Notes: generated from the letters alone by a model not told the origin. A stretch of 11,039 nucleotides of DNA from an uncultured Angelakisella sp. (GCA_910585525.1 CAJUFR010000033.1:1-11039), one strand, 5' to 3'; shown: positions 1 through 7,113, counted from the first letter of the stretch. Numbers and translations: made by a program.

Positions 1-446
1 ACCCCCTGGAGATCTTCACCGACAACGACGGGGAGGTGATCTTCAAAAAATACTCCCCCATCGGGGAACTGGGGGACTTCGCCGGGGAGTACAGCGAGGT
101 GCTGTACAAGACCGGGGGCTACCCGGTGGTGGTCTGCGACCGGGACCATGTCATCAGCGTGGCGGGCATCTCCAAAAAGGAACTCATCGAGCGGCGGGTC
201 TCCGCCAGCCTGGAGGATATGATCGAGAACCGCAAAAGCTACGCCTACACCGGCACCGAGAAGAAACTCCAGCCGGTGGAGGGGATGGAACTGTTCAGCC
301 TGGTCCAGGCCCCCATCATCGCGGCGGGGGACGTCTGCGGCAGCATCATGTACCTGATGAACAAGCCCACCGACACGGCGGGAGAGACCGAGGTGAAACT
401 CATCGCCGCCGCCGCCTTGTTTTTGGGCAAACAGATGGAGGAATAG
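1..446 (+). CDS. spoVT: SpoVT, AbrB-type sporulation regulator (5' end cut by window edge)
   Basis: This is the 3' part of stage V sporulation protein T, a DNA-binding regulator that in Bacillus tunes sigma-G-dependent forespore gene expression. The frame is already open at position 3 (first full codon) and continues to TAG at 444-446, giving 147 visible residues. The opening residues PLEIFTDNDGEVIFKKYSP match the end of an AbrB/SpoVT swapped-hairpin DNA-binding domain. The rest, including GELGDFAGEY, CDRDHVISVAGISKKEL and a C-terminal VKLIAAAALFLGKQMEE, matches the GAF-like effector domain of SpoVT. The GTG at 36 is internal and not the start, because homology extends upstream of it; roughly the first 35 residues should lie outside the window. 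No convincing terminator follows, only a weak 5-bp pairing at 445-449/472-476. Family assignment rests on recalled similarity and is strong. Confidence 0.93.
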   Translation, partial: PLEIFTDNDGEVIFKKYSPIGELGDFAGEYSEVLYKTGGYPVVVCDRDHVISVAGISKKELIERRVSASLEDMIENRKSYAYTGTEKKLQPVEGMELFSLVQAPIIAAGDVCGSIMYLMNKPTDTAGETEVKLIAAAALFLGKQMEE

Positions 447-475
447 GGCCTTCCCGCATTTTTTCGCAAAAGCCC

Positions 476-504
476 TTGCATCTGCCGCGGGAATGTGGTA
501 TGAT
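476..504 (+). promoter_or_regulatory. Sigma-A promoter for the rimP–nusA–infB operon (extended -10)
   Basis: A -35 box TTGCAT (476-481) and a -10 box TATGAT (499-504) are separated by exactly 17 bp. TG at 496-497 precedes the -10 by one base, which makes an extended -10 element. Transcription should start near 510-512, leaving a leader of about 100 nt before rimP. It lies in the spoVT–rimP gap and is the only good promoter I see upstream of the operon. Confidence 0.85.
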
Positions 505-531
505 ACTAGACAATAAGATAAGGAGATTGAA

Positions 532-556
532 AAAGAGTGGGGGCTACCCGCTCTTT
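532..556 (+). promoter_or_regulatory. rimP leader hairpin, possible attenuator
   Basis: AAAGAGTGGG (532-541) pairs with CCCGCTCTTT (547-556) over 10 bp, with one U·G wobble and a 5-nt GGCTA loop. The 3' arm ends in UUU and is followed by CCTTTATGTAT, a modest U-rich tail, so it could act as a leaky intrinsic terminator or as a protein-binding leader element. From memory, GAGTGGG…CCCACTC hairpins recur upstream of rimP/ylxS in many Firmicutes. I cannot verify that here, nor name a ligand. Confidence 0.7.
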
Positions 557-597
557 CCTTTATGTATGGGGGCTTTGCCCTGACGTGACACCGGAAA

Positions 598-604
598 GGA
601 GAGA
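598..604 (+). promoter_or_regulatory. Ribosome binding site that fixes the rimP TTG start
   Basis: AGGAGAG at 598-604 lies 7 nt before TTG at 612. The other in-frame candidates, GTG at 537 (inside the leader hairpin) and GTG at 585, have no Shine-Dalgarno sequence at proper spacing. The site therefore favours the TTG. Confidence 0.75.
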
Positions 605-611
605 GGACCTC

Positions 612-1124
612 TTGCCGCCCAGGAAAAAGGAAAACACCACCGACACCGCCGCCCGCCTGGCCCAGCCGCTGCTGGAGGAACTGGGGCTGACCCTGTGGGA
701 CCTGCGGTTTGAAAAAGAAGGCAGCCTGTGGTATCTGCGCTATTTTATTGACAAGGAGGGGGGCGTCACCATTGACGACTGCGAGCAGTTCAGCCGCGCC
801 GTGGAAAAGAAGCTGGACGCCGCCGACCCCATCAGCCAAAGCTACACTCTGGAGGTCTCCTCCCCTGGCATCGAGCGGGAGTTGACCCGGGACTGGCACT
901 TCCGGGCCTGCATGGGCCAGGAGGTGGCGGTCCGTCTCATCCGCCCGGTGGATGGGGCGCGGGACTTTGTGGGGACCCTCACCGGCTGCGGGGAGGATGG
1001 GGTGACCATCCTTCTGCCGGAGGATGTGGAGATGACCTTCCAGCGGGGGGAGGCGTCCCACGTCCGCCTTTACAACGACTACACCATGGAAGACTTTGGT
1101 ACAGATGATGATGAAGGAGAATAA
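612..1124 (+). CDS. rimP: Ribosome maturation factor RimP
   Basis: RimP (YlxS) binds free 30S subunits and is needed for their late maturation. The product is 170 residues from a TTG start chosen for its Shine-Dalgarno sequence and because the protein then begins just before the conserved domain. Typical RimP length is about 150. The N-terminal domain has LEELGLTLWDLRFEKEG and YFIDKEGGVTIDDCE. The signature YTLEVSSPGIERELTRDWHF begins near residue 78 and leads into the C-terminal SH3-like domain. The tail is very acidic (DFGTDDDEGE). It is the first gene of the operon; nusA follows after 5 nt, with its ribosome binding site inside the end of rimP. The frame is also open upstream to GTG 537, but that segment covers the RNA leader and looks non-coding. 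Confidence 0.93.
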   Translation: MPPRKKENTTDTAARLAQPLLEELGLTLWDLRFEKEGSLWYLRYFIDKEGGVTIDDCEQFSRAVEKKLDAADPISQSYTLEVSSPGIERELTRDWHFRACMGQEVAVRLIRPVDGARDFVGTLTGCGEDGVTILLPEDVEMTFQRGEASHVRLYNDYTMEDFGTDDDEGE

Positions 1125-1129
1125 GGAAG

Positions 1130-2263
1130 ATGGCTAAGGCAAAAAAGGCGGCACCCAACACCAAGGAGAAGGATACCCAGGAATTTTTTGACGCCCTGGC
1201 CCTGATGGGTCAGGAGAAGGGTATCCCCATGGAATATTTGGTGGAGAAGATCAAAACTGCCATCGCCCTGGCGGTGAAGAAGGACCCCGCGGGCAGCGAG
1301 GAGAGCATCGTGGAGATCGACCCCGAATCCAGGAAGTTCTACGTTGCCATGCGTAAGGAGGTGGTGGAAGAGGTGGAGGACCCTGCCACCCAGATCACCA
1401 TCGAGGACGCCGTCAAGCACGATAAGAAGGCCCGGCTGGGGGAGATCGTGGAGATACCCCTGGAGCCCAAAAAGTTCGGCCGCATCGCCGCCCAGTCGGC
1501 CAAGCACGTCATCCGCCAGGGCATCCGGGAGGCGGAAAAGGGACTGCTGTTCCAGGAGTTCCGCTCCCGCCAGCACGATATCGTCACCGCCACCGTCCTG
1601 CGCAGCGACCCCAAGCGGGGCATCGTCACCCTGGAGATCGGCAACGCCGAAGCTATCCTGCCCAAGAGCGAGCAGGTCCCCGGTGAGGAACTGATGGACG
1701 GCCAGAAGATCCGGGTCTACGTGGTGGATGCCCAGAACGGGGAGAAAGGCCCCCGGCTGATGATCTCCCGCACCCACCCCAGCCTGGTGAAGCGCCTCTT
1801 TGAGATGCAGGTGCCGGAGATCTACGACGGGGTGGTGGAGATCAAGGCCATCAGCCGGGAGGCGGGCAGCCGCAGCAAGCTGGCGGTCTCCAGCCGGGAC
1901 GAGAACGTGGACCCGGTGGGCGCCTGCATCGGCCCCAAGGGGGCCCGTGTCTCCAGCATCGTGGATGAACTGGGGGGGGAGAAGATCGACGTGGTCCCCT
2001 ACAGCGAGGACCCGGCGGAGTTCGTTTCCGCCGCACTCTCCCCCGCCACCGTCCTTTCGGTGGAGGTGGTGGACAACGATCCCCCCAGCTGCCGGGTCAC
2101 CGTCCCGGACCACCAGCTGAGCCTGGCCATCGGCAACAAGGGCCAGAACGCCCGTCTGGCGGCCAAACTCACCGGCTGGAAGATCGACATCCGCCCGGAG
2201 AGCGGCTTCTACGGGGAGGACCTGGAGGAGGCTGCCCCGGCGGAGGACGAGGCGGAAGGATAA
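1130..2263 (+). CDS. nusA: Transcription elongation/termination factor NusA
   Basis: NusA binds RNA polymerase and nascent RNA, modulating pausing, intrinsic termination and antitermination. The product is 377 residues, close to the Gram-positive form (about 370) and lacking the C-terminal acidic repeats of the enterobacterial protein. Domains in order are: the RNAP-binding N-terminal domain (about 15-130), an S1 domain (about 146-212), the conserved linker SRTHPSLVKRLFEMQVPE, KH1 with GPKG around 268-271, and KH2 with GNKG at 335-338 followed by QNARLAAKLTGWKIDI. A short Glu/Ala-rich tail ends the protein. AAGGAGA at 1114-1120 is a good ribosome binding site 9 nt before the ATG. In other bacteria NusA can regulate its own operon, so the rimP leader is a natural place to look for such control. 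Nothing in the frame is unusual. Confidence 0.97.
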   Translation: MAKAKKAAPNTKEKDTQEFFDALALMGQEKGIPMEYLVEKIKTAIALAVKKDPAGSEESIVEIDPESRKFYVAMRKEVVEEVEDPATQITIEDAVKHDKKARLGEIVEIPLEPKKFGRIAAQSAKHVIRQGIREAEKGLLFQEFRSRQHDIVTATVLRSDPKRGIVTLEIGNAEAILPKSEQVPGEELMDGQKIRVYVVDAQNGEKGPRLMISRTHPSLVKRLFEMQVPEIYDGVVEIKAISREAGSRSKLAVSSRDENVDPVGACIGPKGARVSSIVDELGGEKIDVVPYSEDPAEFVSAALSPATVLSVEVVDNDPPSCRVTVPDHQLSLAIGNKGQNARLAAKLTGWKIDIRPESGFYGEDLEEAAPAEDEAEG

Positions 2264-2307
2264 CAGAGAAAACAAGCGGCATATCTTCTCGATCAGGAGG
2301 TTAGGCG

Positions 2308-2577
2308 ATGCAGACAAAAAAACTCCCGGTGCGGATGTGCTCCGGCTGCGGCCAGCACTTCCCCAAAAAAGACCTGGTGCGGGTGGTCCGATCCCCCCAG
2401 GGCGAGTTGTCGGTGGACCTCACCGGCAAAAAATCCGGCCGGGGCGCCTACCTCTGCCAGAACGTGGAGTGTTTGCGCAAGGCCCGCAAGGCAAGGCGCC
2501 TGGAGCGCTCCCTGGCCTGCCAGATACCCGACGAGGTATACCAACGACTGGAGGAGGAGATGGGCTGCGGTGGATAG
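2308..2577 (+). CDS. ylxR: YlxR/RnpM family RNA-binding protein (DUF448)
   Basis: This is an 89-residue basic protein of the YlxR family, encoded between nusA and infB across Firmicutes. The Bacillus subtilis member has been described as RnpM, a modulator of RNase P. Visible hallmarks are KLPVRMCSGCG at the N-terminus, DLVRVVRSP, TGKKSGRGAYLC and the basic segment LRKARKARRLERSL. Four cysteines form a CxxC…CxxxxC pattern (C11, C14, C50, C55), which could bind a metal; that is an inference, as the B. subtilis version I recall lacks the full set. AGGAGG at 2295-2300 lies 7 nt before the ATG. The 3' end overlaps ylxQ by 8 nt. Confidence 0.93.
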   Translation: MQTKKLPVRMCSGCGQHFPKKDLVRVVRSPQGELSVDLTGKKSGRGAYLCQNVECLRKARKARRLERSLACQIPDEVYQRLEEEMGCGG

Positions 2578-2899
2578 ATGGATGGGAATGCTCTCCCTGT
2601 GCCGGAAGGCGGGGAAGCTGCGGATCGGCTTTGAGCCGGTGCGGGAAGCCGCGGAGAAGGGGGAAGCCAGGCTGGTGCTGTACGCCGCCGACTTTTCCCC
2701 CCGCAGCCGGAGGCGGATGGAAAACGCCCTGGCCCAATGCGGCGCCCCCCCGGGGAGCCGGACAGTGGAAGCGACGATGCAGGAGTTTGCCAGGGTGTGC
2801 GGCAAACAGGCCGGCGTCGTGGCGGTAGCCGATGAGGGCTTTGCCGCCGGCATGGAAAAACTGTTGTGTGACCAGACGAAGGAGGAGCAGAATAGATGA
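2570..2899 (+). CDS. ylxQ: YlxQ, L7Ae-family ribosomal-like RNA-binding protein
   Basis: This is a 109-residue protein of the L7Ae/L30e/S12e/Gadd45 fold, related to kink-turn RNA binders; its cellular role is poorly known. The N-terminus MLSLCRKAGKLRIGFEPV matches the usual opening helix and RNA-contact region. ARLVLYAADFSPRSRRRM is the central strand-helix and GVVAVADEGFAAGMEKLL the C-terminal element. GTG at 2570 is preferred because AGGAGGAGA at 2552-2560 sits 9 nt upstream; in-frame ATGs at 2582 and 2588 are too far from it. The start overlaps the ylxR stop (GTGGATAG) and the stop overlaps the infB start (ATGA), so its translation is probably coupled to both neighbours. Confidence 0.9.
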   Translation: MDRWMGMLSLCRKAGKLRIGFEPVREAAEKGEARLVLYAADFSPRSRRRMENALAQCGAPPGSRTVEATMQEFARVCGKQAGVVAVADEGFAAGMEKLLCDQTKEEQNR

Positions 2900-5823
2900 T
2901 CGAAAAGTACCGAGTCCACGAGGTCGCCAAGGACCTGAACATCCCCAGCAAGGATATCATCGCCCTGCTGGAGGAGCATTTCCCAGGGGAACCCAAAAAG
3001 CATATGACCGCGCTTACCGACGCGGAATTGAACCTGGTGTTCGATAAGTTCACCCGGGAGCGGAGCCTGCCCAAGCTGGACAGCTATTTTGCCCTCCAGA
3101 GCGAAAAGCCCAAGGCCCCGGCGGCCCCGAAGCACGAGTCCGCCCCCGCCCCCAAGCCGGAGCAGAAGCCCGCCGCCCCGGCGGCCCAGCAGCCCGCCCC
3201 GGCTCCCAAGCCGGAGCAGAAGCCGGCTGCTCCTGCGGCCCAGCAGCCCGCCCCCGCTCCCAAGCCGGAGCAGAAGCCCGCCGCCCCTGCGGCCCAGCAG
3301 CCTGCCCCCGCTCCCAAGCCGGAGCAGAAGCCGGCCGCTCCCGCCGCCCAGCAGCCTGCCCCCGCCCCCAGACCGGAGCAGCGTCCCGCCGCCCCGGCCA
3401 AGCCGGCGGCCCCCGCTGCGCCGCCCCGGCCCGCCCGGCCGGTGGACCCGGCGGTGGCCAACTTCCGCCCGGGGCAGCGCACCTACAACAACCGCACCAC
3501 CTACGCCGGCCAGTCCGGCCCCCAGGGTGGCCAGCCCGGCCAGGGGGGGCAGCAGCGCCCCGCCCAGCAGGGCCAGGGCCGTCCCTTTGGCGGTGGCCAG
3601 CAGCAGGGTGACCGCAGGCCCTTCCAGGGCGGCGGTGACCGCCGTCCCTTCGGCCAGCAGCAGAGCCAGGGCCGTGGCCCCCAGGGCGGGCGTCCCGGCG
3701 ACCGGCGGGGCGGCCAGCCCCCCCGTCCCCAGCAGCAGACCCCGCCGCCCCCGCCCAAAAAGCCCACCCTGCCGCCCCAGGGCACTCCCATCGAGATCAA
3801 GATGCAGCAGCGCCAGAAGGGCCCCAAGGGGGAGCGCCAGACTCCGGTCACCGTCACCAGCGTGGTGGTGGATATGCGCACCTCCGAGGTGAATCTGGAC
3901 AAATACAACGAGCGGTACGAGCAGATCGCCCCCGCCTCCGGGATGCGGGATAACATCGTCAAGAAGCAGAAGCTGAACCAGCGTTCCCAGCGCCGGGGCA
4001 AGCCCTTTATGAGCCGCAAGGAGCGGGAGGAGCAGAAGCTCCGCCACCTGGAGATGGAGCGCCAGCGCCGCCAGAAGCTGGAGGTCACCCTCCCCGAGGA
4101 GATGACGGTCGGCGAACTGGCCGCTATCCTCAAGGTCCAGGCCAGCGAGATCGTCAAGCGGCTGATGCCCCTGGGGGTCATGGCCGCCGTCAGCGACGTC
4201 ATCGACTACGACACCGCCGCCCTGGTGGCGATGGAGATCGGCGCCAAGGTGTCCAAGGAGGTGGTGGTCACCATCGAGGATCGTCTCTTTGACGACACCG
4301 AGGATGTGGACGAGGCCCTCCAGCCCCGCAGCCCCATCGTGGTGGTGATGGGCCACGTGGACCACGGCAAGACCTCCCTGCTGGACGCCATCCGCAACAC
4401 CAGCGTGGTCTCCGGCGAGGCCGGCGGCATCACCCAGCACATTGGCGCCTACCAGGTGGAGGTGGACGGCCGTCCCATCACCTTCCTGGATACCCCCGGC
4501 CATGCCGCCTTCACCTCGATGCGCGCCCGGGGCGCCCAGGTCACCGACATCGCCGTGCTGGTGGTGGCCGCCGACGACGGCATCATGCCCCAGACCGTCG
4601 AGGCCATCAACCACGCCAAGGATGCCGGGGTCTCCATCATCGTCGCCATCAACAAGATGGATAAGCCCCAGGCTAACCCCGACAAGGTGAAGCAGCAGCT
4701 TACCGAATACGGCCTGGTGCCGGAGGAGTGGGGCGGCGACGTCATCTGCGTCCCCGTCTCGGCCAAGAGCCACATGGGCATCAACGACCTGCTGGAGAAC
4801 CTGCTGCTGGTGGCCGATGTCAAGGAACTGCGGGCCAACCCCGACCGGATGGCCAAGGGCACCGTCATCGAAGCCCGGCTGGACAAGGGCCGTGGCCCGG
4901 TGGCCACCATCCTGGTCCAGTCCGGCACCCTCCACACCGGGGACGTCATCATCGCCGGCACGGCGGTGGGCCGTGTCCGTGTCATGGTCAACGACAAGGG
5001 GGAGCGGGTCAACGAGGCCGGTCCCTCCGTCCCGGTGGAGATCACCGGCCTGGGCGAAGTCCCCGCCGCCGGCGATCAACTCAACGCCGTGGAGGATGAG
5101 AAGCTGGCCCGTGAACTGGTGGAAAAGCGCCGCCAGGAGCAGAAGCAGGAGCAGTTCAACTCCTACCAGAAGGTCACCCTGGACAATCTCTTCGAGCACA
5201 TCTCCGAGGAGGAGGTGCTGGAACTGCCCATCATCGTCAAGGCCGATGTCCAGGGCTCGGTGGAGGCGGTGCGCCAGTCGCTGGAGAAACTCTCGGGCGA
5301 CGAGGTCCGTGTCCGGGTCATCCACGGGGCGGTGGGGGCCGTCAGCGAATCCGACGTGATGCTGGCCGCCGCCTCCGGGGCCATCATCGTGGGCTTCAAC
5401 GTCCGCCCCGACCCCATCGCCAAGGAGAACGCCGAGCGTGACGGGGTGGAGATCCACCTCTACCGCATCATCTACGACGCTATCGAGGACGTGGAATCCG
5501 CCATGAAGGGGATGCTGGCCCCCAAGACCAAGGAAGTGGACCTTGGCCGTGCCGAGGTGCGCCAGGTCTACACCATCACCGGCGTGGGCAAGGTGGCCGG
5601 CTGCTACGTCCTGGAGGGCAAGATCGCCCGGGGCGTCAACATCCGCCTGGTCCGGGAGGGCATCATCATCACCGACGTCAAGCTGGCCAGCCTCAAGCGG
5701 TTCAAGGATGACGTGCGTGAGGTCGCCGCCGGGTACGAGTGCGGCATCACCCTGGAAAAGACCGCCGACCTGAAGGAAGGCGATATCTTCGAGGCCTACG
5801 AGATCCAGGAGATCAAGGATTAA
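2896..5823 (+). CDS. infB: Translation initiation factor IF-2
   Basis: IF2 is the GTPase that brings fMet-tRNA to the 30S subunit and promotes 50S joining. The product is 975 residues, long for a Gram-positive IF2 because of an expanded N-terminal linker. In order: an IF2_N domain (1-54); a Pro/Ala/Lys/Gln tract with a tandem 18-residue repeat (83-171); a Gly/Gln/Arg-rich stretch (about 193-275) and Pro-rich linker; a charged helical region (about 350-396); a second IF2_N domain (397-450); and the GTPase domain. The GTPase has G1 GHVDHGKT (486-493), G2 around GITQHIG (511-517), G3 DTPGH (532-536), G4 NKMD (586-589) and G5 SAK (622-624). Domains II, III and IV (the fMet-tRNA-binding C-terminal domain) follow. 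AAGGAGGAG at 2879-2887 lies 8 nt before the ATG, which overlaps the ylxQ stop. All catalytic motifs are intact. Confidence 0.97.
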   Translation: MIEKYRVHEVAKDLNIPSKDIIALLEEHFPGEPKKHMTALTDAELNLVFDKFTRERSLPKLDSYFALQSEKPKAPAAPKHESAPAPKPEQKPAAPAAQQPAPAPKPEQKPAAPAAQQPAPAPKPEQKPAAPAAQQPAPAPKPEQKPAAPAAQQPAPAPRPEQRPAAPAKPAAPAAPPRPARPVDPAVANFRPGQRTYNNRTTYAGQSGPQGGQPGQGGQQRPAQQGQGRPFGGGQQQGDRRPFQGGGDRRPFGQQQSQGRGPQGGRPGDRRGGQPPRPQQQTPPPPPKKPTLPPQGTPIEIKMQQRQKGPKGERQTPVTVTSVVVDMRTSEVNLDKYNERYEQIAPASGMRDNIVKKQKLNQRSQRRGKPFMSRKEREEQKLRHLEMERQRRQKLEVTLPEEMTVGELAAILKVQASEIVKRLMPLGVMAAVSDVIDYDTAALVAMEIGAKVSKEVVVTIEDRLFDDTEDVDEALQPRSPIVVVMGHVDHGKTSLLDAIRNTSVVSGEAGGITQHIGAYQVEVDGRPITFLDTPGHAAFTSMRARGAQVTDIAVLVVAADDGIMPQTVEAINHAKDAGVSIIVAINKMDKPQANPDKVKQQLTEYGLVPEEWGGDVICVPVSAKSHMGINDLLENLLLVADVKELRANPDRMAKGTVIEARLDKGRGPVATILVQSGTLHTGDVIIAGTAVGRVRVMVNDKGERVNEAGPSVPVEITGLGEVPAAGDQLNAVEDEKLARELVEKRRQEQKQEQFNSYQKVTLDNLFEHISEEEVLELPIIVKADVQGSVEAVRQSLEKLSGDEVRVRVIHGAVGAVSESDVMLAAASGAIIVGFNVRPDPIAKENAERDGVEIHLYRIIYDAIEDVESAMKGMLAPKTKEVDLGRAEVRQVYTITGVGKVAGCYVLEGKIARGVNIRLVREGIIITDVKLASLKRFKDDVREVAAGYECGITLEKTADLKEGDIFEAYEIQEIKD
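3142..3408 (+). repeat. 54-bp tandem repeat inside infB (4 copies plus a degenerate fifth)
   Basis: In-frame units encode APAPKPEQKPAAPAAQQP, 18 residues each, at 3142-3195, 3196-3249, 3250-3303 and 3304-3357. A diverged fifth (APAPRPEQRPAAPAKPA) occupies 3358-3408. The protein copies are identical while codons differ at several sites, for example the Pro-Ala codons after KPEQK. The array lies in the disordered linker between the two IF2_N domains, so copy number can change without breaking the frame. Confidence 0.92.
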
Positions 5824-5832
5824 GGAGAAGCT

Positions 5833-6171
5833 ATGGCATCTTTTAAGACCGCCCGCTTGGGCGAGGACATCCATCGGGAACTCACCGCCATCCTGCGGGA
5901 GTTGAAGGACCCCCGGATCGACCCCATGCTCTCCATCGTCAAGGTGGACCTTTCCGGGGACCAGTCCAGCTGCAAGGTGTATGTCAGTTCGATGGAGGGG
6001 ATGGAGAAGGCCCGGGAGAGCGTCAAGGGCCTCACCAGCGGGGCGGGGTATATCCGCCGGGAACTGGGCCGCCGGGTCCAGATGCGCCGCAGCCCCGAAT
6101 TGCGGTTCATCGCCGACGATTCCATCGCCCACAGCGCCGGTATTGCCGACAAGCTGCGGGAGATACTGTAG
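5833..6171 (+). CDS. rbfA: 30S ribosome-binding factor RbfA
   Basis: RbfA is a KH-fold protein that binds immature 30S subunits and assists 16S rRNA 5'-end processing and late assembly. The product is 112 residues, a typical length. Characteristic segments are RLGEDIHRELTAILRELKDPRI, the strand LSIVKVDLSGDQSSCKVYVS, the helix-kink segment SGAGYIRRELGRRVQMRRSPEL, and RFIADDSIAHSAGIADKLREIL. AAGGAG at 5822-5827 follows the infB stop directly and sits 5 nt before the ATG. It lies 9 nt after infB and 8 nt before truB, clearly within the operon. No nrnA (DHH phosphoesterase) gene separates it from truB, unlike in some other clostridia. Confidence 0.95.
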   Translation: MASFKTARLGEDIHRELTAILRELKDPRIDPMLSIVKVDLSGDQSSCKVYVSSMEGMEKARESVKGLTSGAGYIRRELGRRVQMRRSPELRFIADDSIAHSAGIADKLREIL

Positions 6172-6179
6172 GAGGTCCC

Positions 6180-7088
6180 ATGCCGGAAGGGATATTATGT
6201 ATCGACAAGCCCCAGGGCTGGACGTCCTTTGACGTGGTAGCCAAGTGCCGGGGCATCACCAAATGCCGCAAGATCGGCCACGGCGGCACCCTGGACCCTA
6301 TGGCCACCGGGGTGCTGCCCCTCTTCTTCGGCCGGGCGGTGAAGGCCATCGACCTGATGCCGTCCCAGCAGAAGCGTTACATCGCCGGGATACGCTTTGG
6401 CGTCACCACCGACACCCAGGATATCACCGGCAGGGTGCTGGACCAAAGCGACGCCCCGGTGGCCCGGGAGGCCCTGGAAGCCGCCCTGGCCGCCCAGCGG
6501 GGGGAGATCAAGCAGCTGCCCCCCATGTACTCCGCCGTTTGGGTGGACGGCAAGCGGCTCTACGACCTGGCCCGGAAGGGCAGGGAGGTGGAGCGCCCCC
6601 TCCGGGATGTCACCGTCCACCGGCTGGAACTGCTGGACTTTGACCAGAAGGAGCGGGCCTGCACCATCGACGTCACCTGCTCCAAGGGCACCTACATCCG
6701 CACCATCTGCCACGATGTGGGGGCCGCCCTGGGGTGCGGCGGGGCGCTGTCCAGCCTGCGCCGGGTGGAGACACTGGGTTTTACCGACGGCCAGTGTGTC
6801 ACCCTGGAACAGCTGGAGGCTATCTGCCAGGCGGGGGAGTTGGAAAACAGCCTGCTGCCGGTGGAATCCGCCTTTGCCGGGTACGGCAGGGTCTACCTGT
6901 CCCCCCACCAGGCCAACATGTTTTGCAGCGGGGCGGTGCTGGATACCCGCCGTGTCCGCCACCCGGACACCACCCAGCCGCTGCGGGTTTACGAGGGGGG
7001 CGGCGCCAGCCGCTTCCTGGGACTTGCCCGGGTGGAGCCCTCCACCCAGGAGTTGATCATCATCAAGCTGTTTGCCCCCATCCAGTAG
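6180..7088 (+). CDS. truB: tRNA pseudouridine(55) synthase TruB
   Basis: TruB isomerises U55 in the T-arm of tRNAs to pseudouridine and also acts as a tRNA chaperone. The product is 302 residues, normal for the family. The N-terminal GILCIDKPQGWTSFDVV leads to the catalytic motif HGGTLDPMATGVLPL, where D39 is the predicted nucleophile. The core also shows PPMYSAVWVDGKRLYDLARKG and TCSKGTYIRTICHDVG. A C-terminal PUA-like domain follows (about 230-302). The AGGAGG-type site at 6171-6176 sits just before the ATG. The gene is followed by ribF after 25 nt, the common Firmicutes order. Confidence 0.96.
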   Translation: MPEGILCIDKPQGWTSFDVVAKCRGITKCRKIGHGGTLDPMATGVLPLFFGRAVKAIDLMPSQQKRYIAGIRFGVTTDTQDITGRVLDQSDAPVAREALEAALAAQRGEIKQLPPMYSAVWVDGKRLYDLARKGREVERPLRDVTVHRLELLDFDQKERACTIDVTCSKGTYIRTICHDVGAALGCGGALSSLRRVETLGFTDGQCVTLEQLEAICQAGELENSLLPVESAFAGYGRVYLSPHQANMFCSGAVLDTRRVRHPDTTQPLRVYEGGGASRFLGLARVEPSTQELIIIKLFAPIQ

Positions 7089-7096
7089 GGGATCCC

Positions 7097-7103
7097 AAAG
7101 GAG
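7097..7103 (+). promoter_or_regulatory. Ribosome binding site for the ribF TTG start
   Basis: AAAGGAG at 7097-7103 lies 10 nt before TTG at 7114. The frame then reaches the conserved VALGFFDGVHMGH motif within about 16 residues, and no ATG or GTG in frame is better placed. The TTG is therefore the likely start. Confidence 0.7.
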
Positions 7104-7113
7104 TTGAGGTTTT

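Noticed and set aside
445..476. Possible spoVT terminator (AGGGC pairing with GCCCT)
   Set aside because: It has only 5 bp with a 22-nt loop, and the T-run lies inside the loop rather than after the stem. The 3' arm also touches the -35 box.
2266..2290. GAGAA/TTCTC pairing in the nusA–ylxR gap
   Set aside because: Five mostly A-T pairs with a 15-nt loop are too weak to call, and no U-tract follows.
2293..6132. An unbroken antisense reading frame of about 1279 codons opposite infB and rbfA
   Set aside because: It mirrors a GC-rich, repeat-bearing gene. Its translation is low-complexity and rich in H, G, L and D, with no recognisable domain, and the + strand carries complete IF2 with all GTPase motifs.
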